Origin: Isochrysis galbana
Lineage: Eukaryota > Haptophyta > Isochrysidales > Isochrysidaceae
Length of the DNA stretch: 64,000 nucleotides
Direction: 5' to 3'
Assembly (NCBI GenBank): GCA_018136815.1
Contig: CM030943.1
Coordinates: 2,263,370-2,327,369, forward strand
A model generated the notes under the pieces. It ran no database searches. It was not told the origin of the DNA and saw nothing but the letters and a program-made list of their open reading frames with translations. A program made the translations under genes and the position numbers. Below are positions 20,010 through 29,919 of the stretch, one piece after another (positions within the stretch are counted from its first letter, which is position 1; every line of letters starts with the position of its first letter).

Positions 20010-20712
20010 TTTTTGTACCGACGCATTGCGTATTGGGGAACGAGGGGTACCAAATGAAGGCAAACGACCTTGCCTCCACCTCGAGTGCGAGGATGTCGAG
20101 TCGAGCGGAGCCGGAGGGCTTTGAGCCACTCCGTCGCGAGCGGCACAGGCGGTTAGCGCGGCGCTCTGGCCCTCCTCACGTCGCGAGAGATGGAGCGAGA
20201 GATTGGAGGAATTGTGTGAGACATTCCTACCTAAAAAGAAAACAAGCATTCTGGGTAAAAACAAAATTATCACCTGGCCCTCTTTTGACGGAACGCGACT
20301 TTCCGTCCCCTCCGTTCCCATCTGAGGTAGTGGTAACCCCGGATCCGTCAGGTCAAGGCGCAAGGGGTCACTCAACGACGACATGGATTTCGGGGGGAAA
20401 GGGGGGGGGCGGGTAGGGGGGAACCCTAGGCCCTGGGGCGAATCCTTGGACACCCAGGGCATAGGACCAGCGGAGGTGGAAAATAGTCGTTTAAATGATT
20501 TTTAAATGCGTGAATGACCGGGCTAACATGTGCAACGATTTGTGCCACTGGGGCAGCGGTCCCATACACATACACTGTCCAAGAAAGGTCGCACGACGAG
20601 GCGGCCCGCCAGATAGCCCGGCGCTCCTTGCCTGCACAAACAGCGTCTAAGCAGGGGCGCACGACAAGACGGCTTGCCAGATAACTCAGCGTGCCGTCGC
20701 CATGAGTAGAGT
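20010..20712. other. Repeat debris: X fragment and second shared repeat
   Basis: Bases 20296-20355 are a fragment of element X (the CCATCTGAGGTAGTGGTAAC segment). Bases 20409-20525 match 34693-34775 in the same orientation, sharing GAATCCTTGGACACCCAGG and GGAGGTGGAAAATAGT. The rest holds no recognised gene. Confidence 0.65.
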
Positions 20713-23700
20713 TCATCCGGTCAGGAGCTTTTGCTGCTTAGCGCTCGACATCTCCACTTCTCCGAGTTGCGGGTCATAGAAGCACAACATGACCGGGTTC
20801 GATGTACCATATGCTGCACACGCGATTATGTGCTCCGTTTCGCTCCAGGCCACCTGCCAAGACGTGAGGCCGAGGGCCATGGTGGGCAAGGGGGTCTCAG
20901 GGGAAAGGCGTAGGGTGCGGTGCAGATTGGAAAAAGGGGGCGCCTTTCCACTATGGGGGAGCGCAGCGGACCCCAACTGGCGTTCCACTGCGACGGCCCG
21001 TGCCAAGGGTGGGTAAAGCGTGTTGCTGTGCACCTGCAGCAGTGGTCCTTGGAGACCGACGCGCCACCCATCGCGGAGCAAAGCACCCGTCTCCTCTGCC
21101 CACACAAAGACACTGCCATGGATGCCTCCTGCAACGACGAAGCGCCCGTCGGGAGAGTAGCGCGCCCGAATCTGGTAGTCAGCGGTAGTGTGGCCGGTGT
21201 ACTTCGCAGCAAAGTGGTGGAGGCGCGTGTCGAGAGCCAGGAGCGAGCCCGTCCGCAATTGAAGGAGCAGACGGCGTTTGTTCGGGTGGACGGCGAGCGA
21301 GTCGATGGGCGCACCGCCCAGCTCCTTTTTGTTCAGAGTTTGATTGCACCTGCGCGCGGTGCAAGGTAATCGTCGGGGCAGGGCGGACGGGCGAGTCGAC
21401 CATGCGGTCACATCCATCGCCCCTATGGACGCAATGCAAAGGGCACACCTAAGCTCGCCCGAGCCGACCTCCCAAACCTTGATGATGCCTTCGGCGTCGC
21501 CCGAGAAGCAGAAGGCGCCGTCTACCCCCCACACGATTGCATTGACGCGAGCATTGTGCTCCACTTTGAACGAGATGAGCGTCCCCGTCTTGCCATCCCA
21601 CAGTCGGATGGCGCCGTCGGCGGCGCCCGTGACGACGAGCGTGCGGCCCGATGAGCCGACCGAGGCGGTCTTGAGGGCCGATGCCCGCTTCGCGGCGAGC
21701 GCACCTTCGCGCGGCGCCACCAGTTTCTGACGACCGGAAGGGGGCGTTGGCAGCGGTGAGTGACGGCGGCGCGTGGGCGAGCGTGCTCGTCGCGACGGCG
21801 GTGCAGGGTGACGCACCTGGAAGCGGCCGGTGTAGGCGTAGCATGGATGCGAAAGTGTGGCAATGTGGGTGAGCACTTCCATGCCTACGCTATCGGGGTC
21901 AAGGTCGAGCGTCCATAGCTTGGCGGTGCCGTCGCCCGAAACGGAGAGGATACGCGAGCCGTCAGACGACCAGTCGAGTTCGTAGACGGAGCGGTGGTGA
22001 GCGAGTGCCGCCTCGCGGATCTACGCACGCAGGTAGTTGGGGCCGGCGAAGAGGGTGGGCACGCTGGCAGCGCCGCGCACGCATCGGGCGGCAGCGGCGA
22101 ACCTGCGCGCCCGAGCCGACATCGAAGACGCGGACACTGGCGACGTCGCCCTCGAGCACAGCTGCAGCGACATGTCCGCCGTCGGGCGAGAAGGTGACGG
22201 CAGTGGCACCCGAGGTACCGCCGGGCAGGGCAAAGAGGACCGAATTGGGCAATAGGCACGGCGCATCCCCGCGGCCGGGCCTACGCTGCGGCCCGACGCC
22301 CATGAGGCTGGCGCCCTCGGCGCCTCCTAGCTCTGCACCGAAGCGTGAGGCGACGAGCTCTTCCGCCGTGTAGCGCCCCTCCTCGTGGTGATGCGCGGCC
22401 ATAGGCCGGAAGGGATATTTGACGGTGAGTGGTGCGGGCGGTGCAACCGGCATGATCGAGAGGTAGATAGTCGATGAATATGTCTCCGGGTGGGGGACAA
22501 GGAATTGTGGCCAAACGTCGGCCTGGCCAGGCGCAGGCGCATGAGCGCCTGAGCGCCAGCGAAAGAGCTGCACACGCAGTGGCATCGGCCGCAGCGCATG
22601 TGGGAGCGGCGTGGGGGTGGCGGCTGACGCATCGGCTGGCTCGGCCAGTCGGCCGGCGGCAGCGGCGGCGGCAGTGCCCAGAGGCCGTAGGAAGCCCCAC
22701 GCGAGCGGTCGCCAGCCGCCCTCGGCAAAGTCGAGTAGCTCAGTGAAGAGCAGCACTTTGGGGTGAAGGATGCGCGCAAACTCTTCGGCAATGACGAGCT
22801 CCTCTTCCCAGACAGGGAGGCGAGTGGCGGCACCTCCCAGCTTGTACGGCTTGGTCATGACGGGCAAGAGATAATCCTGCAGCTCGTGGGCCGTCACACC
22901 TGGCCGTGTGGGGACTGACTTGCGCAGGAGGCGGCCCGAGCGCGACTGCCGGGGCGTGGTCCGGGGGGGTTGGGACGGTCGGTCGCTGCGCAATTCAGTG
23001 CGGCGGCGTGTGATGGGGAGGCGTGGCGGCGCACGTCGACAATTGAGATGCAGACCACCGGATGAGAGATGGTACGTTGGTGCGGCAGCTCGTCAGCACG
23101 ATGGACGATGATGCTGAGGTGGCTGCTGCGCAGGCGTGTCTCGAGGCCTGAGGCCGGTGCGAAGGCGGTCAGCGGGTAAGCGGAGGCCCGTGGCGAATAA
23201 GCGGCTAGCGAGCGCGCGGTGCACCTTCCTCCTTGGCACTCGCGCCACTCAGCTGGAGCACCCTGCCCAGGTCAAACGGAGGCAGATCGGCGTCTGGGTT
23301 GATGGCCGCCTCTGCATCGGATGAGCGACCTCGCCGGCTTAGGCGCCACGGTGAGGGTGGCGGAGGCGCACCACCGTTAGCGCGCGCGTGACGCTCCCGT
23401 ATCGGGCTTGCCTGCTCGGCACGCCGCTGCTGCTCGCGCCGGAGCGAGGGAACGCCGAAGGGCGACAGCGCCGGCAGCAGCCGGCGTGGCGCACGCCGGC
23501 ATGCGCTGCCCTCTTCGCTGTCGGACTCATCGCTGTCGGAGCCATCGTCCTCATCACTTTGATCTGCGGCGCGCTGATGTTCGGCGCTGGACGAGCGCGC
23601 GAGACCACCAGCGAGAGCCTGCAGACTGCGCAGGCCGAAGCGGCCGCGTCTCGCCCGCCTGCCTGCGCCGCCACGCACAGCCTCCTCCTCATCCTCATCC

Positions 23701-24206
23701 TCCTCCTCATCCTCGCTCTCGGCCTCTTGCTCCGGCGGCGCGGCGCGCGCGGCGCGGCGGCGAGAGCTGGCGCGCTCGGGCGTCCGTGGCGGAGGGTCGA
23801 CGATCGCCGCCCGCCGTGCCTCCCGCCTCGCCTTTCCCACTCCTTCCCGTCTCTCTCCCTCTCCCTCTCCCTCCCCCTCTCCTCTCCTCCCAGCTCTCTC
23901 TGCCGCCCTCCTCCTCCTACCCCCGTGGACCTGTCTCCCTTGCGCCTCTTCGGCCTCCTCCTCCCCCTCGTCTCCCCCCGCCGCTCGCTCTCCCCTCCCC
24001 TGTGGCCCTTCCTCTCTCCTTCTCTCTCTCTCTCTCCTCCGAGAGAAAGAGGAGAGTGAGTTCAGAGAGGAGAGTGGGCCCTCCTCGCCCTCACGCTCGG
24101 TGGCGGGGGCAGCGGCTGCCTCAGCCGCGACATTGGAGGCCTGGCGCGACCGGCGGTGACGCGCGCGCGCTCGCTGGGAGAGGGCCTCCACGCCGCCCTC
24201 CTCCAT
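20713..24206 (-). CDS. AHI1: Jouberin (AHI1) homologue, WD40 ciliary transition-zone protein
   Basis: This multi-exon minus-strand gene has ATG at 24206 and TGA at 20713. The first 325 residues are a charged, acidic and Arg-rich low-complexity region. Then come segments diagnostic for jouberin: LSIIVHRADELP...ISHPVVCISIVD, a splice to SGRLLRKSVPTRPG, DYLLPVMTKPYKLGG, PVWEEELVIAEEFARILHPK, VLLFTELLDF and RPLAWGFLRPLG. WD repeats follow, including SVYELDWSSDGSRILSVSGD then GTAKLWTLD, LVVTGAADGAIRLWDGKTG, DGAFCFSGDAEGIIKVWEVG, and PIDSLAVHPNKRRLL with FVVAGGIHGSVFVWAEETG. Exon 1 ends near 23225; the second exon (about 23090-23036) and later junctions are only approximately placed. No SH3 domain follows. 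The gene implies a cilium or flagellum with a transition zone. Confidence 0.8.
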
Positions 24207-24474
24207 GGGATAGAGACGCACAGGAAGGCAACGATTGCCGAGCTAGAGCGCACTCTCAGAGTAGATGAGAAATGCTACGGATAATTTAAATAAAAAGTGC
24301 AGGGTTCCCTCACGTTCATCTCCGTGGTGGGTTTTGTGTGGTGTGTGGCAGGAGAGGCCCCGGCAACGGCGGGTAAAACAAATCAAAACTCTGCGATCAG
24401 GTGAAGAAAGTATCGGAGGAAAGGCGAGGGGCTGAAGAGGAGGCAGAGGGAGAGAGAGGGAGAGAGAGAAAGAC

Positions 24475-24478
<4 letters not shown>

Positions 24479-24540
<62 letters not shown>

Positions 24541-24633
24541 AGCGGGGGGGGGAGAGAGAGAGGGAGAGAGGGGCGGGGGAGACGAGAGAAGAGTAGAGAA
24601 GAAAGGAGGGGATGAGAGGGGGGGGGGGAGGGG

Positions 24634-24672
<39 letters not shown>

Positions 24673-24685
24673 GGAGGGAGGGAGA

Positions 24686-24767
<82 letters not shown>

Positions 24768-24772
24768 TTTGT
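24479..24772 (+). repeat. (GA)n microsatellite, two long tracts
   Basis: Near-perfect GA dinucleotide runs at 24479-24534 and 24690-24768 are joined by imperfect GAGAGGG-type sequence. The long Arg/Glu and Leu/Ser open frames here are artefacts of the repeat. Confidence 0.95.
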
Positions 24773-24904
24773 TTTCTCCCGGCCGCCTCTGTTCACGGCG
24801 GACGGCGAGCGTTGCGATTCAAATGGAGGCGGCGCCGTGTCCCTCCTTCTACTGCTAGATTCTAGATTCCTCGTTGGAACCTCACCCCCCCTTATGTACG
24901 GATC

Positions 24905-24985
24905 TAGCAAAAAAAAACCTTTTAACATTCTCGCCTCGCGCGTGGCACTGGGATTCATGGATTCACTTCTATAGCCACGCCCATT
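24905..24985 (+). repeat. Short A-run/CTCGCGCGTGGC repeat, copy 1
   Basis: A-run, then CCTTTTAACATTCTCGCCTC, GCGCGTGGC and, about 25 bases on, ATAGCCACGCCC. The same order recurs at 26990-27060 and 50480-50545, with looser relatives at 26820 and, reversed, 28560-28615. It looks like the 3' terminus of a short retroposon, analogous to the A-run/TCTTCTTAA end of the L LINE. Confidence 0.6.
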
Positions 24986-25139
24986 CTCTTCCCTCTCCCT
25001 CACTACCCGCCTTGCGGCACCTCCCCTTGTGCTCTACGTGGAGGCTCAGGTTGCGGGTTGCGGGGGGTGACGGATCGAGGATCGATAGCCCGGTCACCGG
25101 TCACTCACTAGGGGGGTGCGGAGAGCACCATCGGTAATG

Positions 25140-25427
25140 GGCAAACGAGGACCTAAATAATCTGCCTAAAGGTTCTGGTATGAGAGATCAGCAAAAAAAA
25201 TCAGGGGTCCTCCGGCAAAATTTTCGGAAAATACTCAATTTCAGGCCTCTGACCTCTAACGGCCCCGCGCGGAAATATATTTCGGGCCCCCTTCGGCATA
25301 ATTTTATCGATTGCCTTCAAGCGCGCCTCTCGCAGCGCATTACGAAGCCATGGTCATCACCAGCAAACACGGTCGATACTGCTTGGTTAGGGGTAGGCCA
25401 TAATATGTAGAAAAAAGTAGGAAGTAG
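25140..25427. other. AT-rich, no gene seen
   Basis: This is an abrupt drop in GC content compared with the flanks. It holds no recognised repeat or ORF of note. Confidence 0.4.
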
Positions 25428-25606
25428 GGCTGTGAACATGTTAGCCTAATATCTAGATATTAGGCTATCTACTTTCAAAAAGCACTATCTATATCTATCT
25501 AGATAGCACTAGGGCACTATCTGTATCTATCTAGATAGCTGTGGGCGCCAAACCTATTAATAAGCTATTAATAGGTCCCGCAAAGCCACAAAGGCCAGGG
25601 TGCGTG

Positions 25607-26236
25607 CTATGGTGTGATGGTGTGTGTGGGGCGGTCCTGGTGGTGATTCCACAAGGGTGTGGGTCCCATCTTCGCACCGATGACGGCGCCGCACATAGTC
25701 TTCTTGTTTGAGCCCACCTCTTGCATGATCTCTTGGCAAATCCAGTATTGGTCCTTCTCCGGGTGTGCCGAATAGCACCGCCAAATCAGTGCCTTCTTGC
25801 GCCCATCCGTGATTGATTCCGCAGGCGATGGTGTTGATGTTGGTGTTGGCGCATCGCCGGCTTCTGCCTCTGTACTGCTTCTTGCGTGCACAGACGAGGG
25901 AGAGGAGGAGGAGGAGGAAGGCCCATGGGAGACAACCCCACCTATGAGAGTGGGCTGCATTAGCCTCCCGGCTCTTGCTGCCGCCCGCTTTGCCGCAATG
26001 TTGGCGGCAAATGCCTCATTCTCGTCTTGTTGCCTAGCTTCGAAGGAGGAGATGTCGGGCTCCATCCCTGCGAGGTGTGATAGCGGCTCCCACGTGTCAT
26101 CCTTGGAGTTGAAGCCCTTCCAACGAATGAGGTATTGCACATCGCCTTGTCGCAGGCGCTTGGCCACTATGTGGTCTACCTCGTGCAAGGTGTTGTCCGC
26201 CTGCGCCACTCCCACTCCTCGCTTCCGCCCCCCCAT
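25607..26236 (-). CDS. Chromodomain protein with BED-like zinc finger end
   Basis: A 209-residue ORF with a true ATG at 26236. Residues 19-65 form a chromodomain: HEVDHIVAKRLRQGDVQYL followed by IRWKGF and DDTWEPLSHL, with the two conserved Trp and the Glu of the methyl-lysine pocket region. A Ser-rich linker follows. The C-terminal 60 residues, KKALIWRCYSAHPEKDQYWI then CGAVIGAK and TPLWNHHQDRPTH, resemble a BED zinc finger with W, C, W and H positions, but the first C-x2-C pair is not standard. Chromodomains are common on integrases and some transposases; here the domain is N-terminal and no catalytic domain follows in this frame. The ORF lies inside an AT-rich element, so a transposon-borne targeting protein is likeliest. 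Confidence 0.65.
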   Translation of the reverse strand: MGGRKRGVGVAQADNTLHEVDHIVAKRLRQGDVQYLIRWKGFNSKDDTWEPLSHLAGMEPDISSFEARQQDENEAFAANIAAKRAAARAGRLMQPTLIGGVVSHGPSSSSSSPSSVHARSSTEAEAGDAPTPTSTPSPAESITDGRKKALIWRCYSAHPEKDQYWICQEIMQEVGSNKKTMCGAVIGAKMGPTPLWNHHQDRPTHTITP

Positions 26237-26382
26237 CTCCCTCCACTGGCCCCGCCCGACAGCAGCTTTTTCTGCCGCCTCTTTCTCCCGAACAAAAAAA
26301 CATGTTCAACCGAACAAAAAACACAAAAACACATGTATAGAGGATAGAGGTGTTGAATGGCCCTCTAAAAGCACCTGCGACC

Positions 26383-26490
26383 TGGACTCATGGCCTAGTG
26401 CTAGTGCGCAGCGCGCGGCGGCCTCGGGGTCATGGGTTCGAAAGCCTCGGGAGCCGCTCGCGGATCCCGAGGCGCCCAGACCCTTTTTTA
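26383..26490 (+). mobile_element. tRNA-derived SINE head with Pol III A and B boxes
   Basis: The sequence TGGCCTAGTGC (26391-26401) matches an internal Pol III A box and GGTTCGAAAGC (26435-26445) a B box, at the right spacing (34 bases between). A T6 run at 26484-26489 would terminate Pol III. T-arm and acceptor pairing is poor, so it is not a working tRNA. It sits within the AT-rich element and is itself GC-rich, which marks it as an insertion. Confidence 0.65.
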
Positions 26491-26665
26491 ATATTCCAAC
26501 TATCTAGATAATACTAATAATACTGATAATAGGTTTGGCAGAAGCACTATGCACTATCTGTATCTATCTAGATAGCCGAAGGGCACTATCTATATCTATC
26601 TAGATAGCAAAAAACGCCCAAACCTAATATCTAGATAGCTCCAAATGAAACCTATTCACAGTCTT

Positions 26666-27288
26666 AGAAAAAAGTGCCCAAATATGTCGTCACGATATGT
26701 CGTTTATATGCGAGGCTCTCACCCAAATATGTAAGAAATATGTAGATATGCGCCCGTCGCCCGTCGCCGCGGTAGATAGGCACGATAGTCATAGTCATAG
26801 TAATTAGTCATAGCGTATATATATAAAAACCTTCTAATATTCTTACCGCACTCGCGGCGAATGGAACCACTACCTACTACTTATAGTACGTAGCATACTT
26901 TCTACCCCAGATGGGACAATAGGCTTCTAATAGGTTCTATTAAGAGGTCAAGAGGTCTACCAGACCTGTTACCTGTTAATAGGTAATAGGTAAAAAAAAC
27001 CCTTCTAATATTCTCGCCTCGCGCGTGGCTATAGGTACCGCTATCATAGCCACGCCCAGATCCAGATCATCTCAGATCCCTTCCTCTCCCTAGTAACTAA
27101 GTAACTAAGCTCAGAAGTCAGAAACCAATCGTATTCATATTATAAATCATACTGATATAGATCTAAAATATTATTTAAATGAGTTTTATTTTGACCTGTT
27201 ACGGACCTATTGCGACCTGTTAACATGTCCTCTTAATAGGAAGAGGCCCCCAAAACCTGTTGACCTTGTACCTGTTGTCCCATCCGGG
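26666..27288. other. AT-rich repeat debris
   Basis: This holds two A-run/TTCTAATATTCT short repeats (26820-26890 and 26990-27060), runs of GTCATAGTCATAGT, and TA-rich stretches around 27150-27200. No gene seen. Confidence 0.5.
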
Positions 27289-27795
27289 CTTTCTACACCC
27301 CCACTCCCCGGCCCTTCTCCCCCCGCCATCAGGCGGCTCCCCCCGTGCACTACTAGGGGGATAGGGGTGAAGGGCTTAGATATGGTCCGGTGGCCCGCGC
27401 CACCCCCCGGTGATCTTTCCCCCCCTTCCTCCTGTGTCTCCGAGTGGGCGGCCCAGGAGCCTCCAGGGGTCGCCAGGGGCAGCTGCAGGCCTGCCGCAGG
27501 CGCGCCATCGCGCGTGCCGCAGGAGAGGGGAGAGAGAGCGCGGAGAAGGGGGTGGGCGGAGCGAGAGCTCCGCTCACCGAAAAATAGGTAAGTTCCGCAC
27601 CTGTTTACAGGATAAGTCGGGGCTGAGGCCGCCGCCCACTCGGAGACACAGGAGGAAGGGGGGGAATGATCACCGGGGGGAGGCGCGGGCCACCGGACCA
27701 TATCTAAGCCCTTCACCCCTATCCCCCTAGTAGTGCACGGGGGGAGTCGCCTTATGGCGGGGGGAGAAGGGCCGGGGGAGTGGGGGTGTAGAAAG
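27289..27795. mobile_element. Fold-back element with ~165-bp inverted arms
   Basis: The left arm (27289-27452) begins CTTTCTACACCCCCACTCCC. The right arm (27630-27795) is its near-perfect reverse complement, ending GTGGGGGTGTAGAAAG. The 180-base centre carries CTGCAGGCCTGCCGCAGG-type smaller hairpins. The frames on both strands are mirror images and not genes. A GTGGGGGTGTAGAAAG word alone recurs at about 28504-28519. No clear target duplication is seen. Confidence 0.85.
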
Positions 27796-27807
27796 TTTTC
27801 CTACGTG

Positions 27808-28250
27808 ACCCGATCCGCCCAGCCATGTCCGCTCCGTCGTCGCGCTCGCCCTCGCCCAAGCCCGTCCTCCCGCCTTTCTCTGCTGAGGAGGTGGTCCAGC
27901 CCGTCATTCCATCACTCCCGGCCACCTTCGCCCTTCGCCGCGCCTCCCGCCGATCGTTTCCCTTCCGAATCATCGCATATCGAGCCAGTAGTCATGCTCG
28001 ATCCGTCAGAGCTCCGCGTCGAGTGCTTGGGCGCCTGGGCCAGTGAGTCGGGCACTGGAACCCAGGAGAATGAGAGGGGTCCGGCGGAGGCGGAGGTAGT
28101 GGTCCACACGCGCCACCGGTTGCGTATTTTGCGGAGCATGCGAGCCGGACGGACGGGGAGAGCGCGCTCCCGCGGCTTCTCGAGCCACGGCATCCAAGCC
28201 GTATCTATCGCGGCGATCGCCGTAGTAGAGGGGGCGCTGCTCTAGGCTCT
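27808..28250 (+). mobile_element. Element X, copy with gag-like ORF remnant
   Basis: It begins at the ACCCGATCCGCCCAGCC that precedes the ATG in all X copies. The start, MSAPSSRSPSPKPVLPPFSA then EEVVQPVI, is conserved with copies at 34.1, 51.4 and 63.3 kb. Here the ORF shifts frame near 27950 and continues as SSHIEPVVMLDPSELRVECL and TGTQENERGPAEA and HTRHRLRILRS. The product is Pro/Ser-rich and resembles no characterised gag, but recurrence with a fixed leader marks a transposon ORF1. Confidence 0.7.
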
Positions 28251-29919
28251 GGTGCTGCTCTGGCATTGCACGAGAGCGAACAGGTTGCAATTGCGAGGCC
28301 TGCGCCTCGCGAGCTCGCGCTAGAAGGACGGAGGCAGAGTCGTGGTGCCGGTGAGATGCCGAACGGCAGTGGTCCAGGACCACCGGCATCCACTGAGATG
28401 CCATCGCCCCCGCGATGCCTACGTAGGTCGTAGGTGCCGATCGTTTCCCTTCTGTATCTGTATCGTCGCATATCGAGCCAGTGGTCCTGCTCGATCCGTC
28501 AAGTGGGGGTGTAGAAGTAGAAAGTATGCTACGTGCCACGTGTAGTAGGTAGAGGTTCCATTCGCCGCGAGTGCGGTAGGAATAATTCTTAGGAATATTA
28601 AAAGGGAAAAGGGTTTTGTTGCGGGTAAACGGGTAAAGGGGGGGCCTTGTACACTTCCTCCTCGTATGTTCCGTTTTTTTAGGTTTTCCCGCGCGACTCC
28701 CTCTCCGTCGCCGCGCCCCGGTTCCCTTCTCCCCCACATCGCCCCGAATCGGTCCGTCTCCCCCCTCCTCTCCTCTCCCCCTTTTGTCTATTTCTTTTTC
28801 TTTCCCGCGCGGTCCTCTCGTCTCTCTTTCCCCCGGGCGTGACGTTCTCCTTCGGTGTCCCGTATACGTATACGCTCTGCGCCATCGCTCGAGCGCCCTC
28901 CGTGCCCCTCCCGTCTGCTCCCATCCCTGCCCTCATGTCACAGTGCTCCGTGATGACCGAGGGTGTGCCCGCGTCGCCGTCTATCTTGTCCCCGCGTGCG
29001 CCCTCAGTCCCCCATCGCTCACTCTCCATGCCTCATGTGGGCCAAGCTTCTCATGTTATGTCTCACCTCTTACTCACACCAAGTCACTCCACAGCCACAG
29101 CTCCGCCAAATCCACCACAGGTTTTATATCAAACTACAGCGCCAACATAAGGCCCGACTGGGACAATGTGCGACTCTGGTGTAATTGATTGTGCGGACGT
29201 GCAAATCTTGTTGGTTGTGCTCATCATTACGTATTGGTCAAAGGTCGACTGCGCCATATCCAAATCCATACATACATGCCCAACGGCAGGCCTCCTTGGC
29301 ATGATCTAATGCTAGTTGTTGCAGTCGCCGAGTGCAATGCATGACGCCTGTACTTCCCCCGCGCACATAAATTTGGCGCCTCCCGCGGGTCGAACGACGC
29401 CCAGGTGCACAAGCTGCTCGAAATTTCACTTGAGCGGCCTAGGCAAGCATGGGCACATCGCCAGAAGGCAAGCTAGCCGTGGAAGGCCATCCGTTTTCCG
29501 ACGGCTAGTCCTTGCACGCACCTTCTTCAAGAAGCGGGTGTGCACCAGAACGAAACGCCTCGTGGGCAAGATGAAGCAGTGCGATGGTGCCACGGTTCAG
29601 AGACGGGCTGACACTCTAGCGATCATCCCTCAATAACAATGAGTAGTAGGAGGCCTTAGCCTTGACCGGGAGTCGACGTTTCTTGCTTGTCGTGACGTCC
29701 CGAGCGGGGCAAGCAGATTACTTGGGGGCGTACTTGAGGTCGAACGCGCCCGATTCCTCCAAAAGCTTGCCTAGTGTGGGAAGCGGCGTCCACTTCGGAT
29801 CGTAACGCATTTGAGAGATCACAGTGGGGGTGCGTTCCTGTCACAAGGGGTGTGTGAAGGGACACCAGTGAAAAGGGTGTCGTCGTTACGGACGTCCGAG
29901 CCGGGCCACGGGAGAACAA
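28251..29919. other. No intact gene recognised; X scraps and low complexity
   Basis: Bases 28430-28505 are an X fragment (SSHIEPVVLLDPS). A reversed short A-run repeat lies at 28560-28615. From 28640 to 29200 the plus strand is CT-rich with TATACGTATACG at 28863-28874. Frames of 60-130 codons in this stretch show no domain. Confidence 0.45.

Larger units (their letters stand above)
25428..26665 (-). mobile_element. AT-rich compound element carrying a chromodomain ORF
   Basis: The left end has GTGAACATGTTAGCC followed by the perfect 26-bp palindrome at 25442-25467 centred on TCTAGA. Both flanks carry two direct copies of a GCACTATCTRTATC-TATCTAGATAG unit (25479-25545 and 26548-26608). Inside these, GCCAAACCTATTA (about 25548) and its reverse complement (about 26530) face each other. 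The right end reads CCTATTCACAGTC, an imperfect inverse of the left GCTGTGAAC. The palindrome with GTTAGCC is present reversed at 52722-52753. I infer a DNA transposon or nested pair of them; the transposase is not visible. Confidence 0.5.

Noticed and set aside
23408-24268. 286-codon plus-strand ORF
   Set aside because: Antisense shadow of the acidic and Arg-rich N-terminus of jouberin.
26383-26460. Functional tRNA gene
   Set aside because: A and B boxes fit, but T-arm and acceptor stems do not pair; a SINE explains it better.
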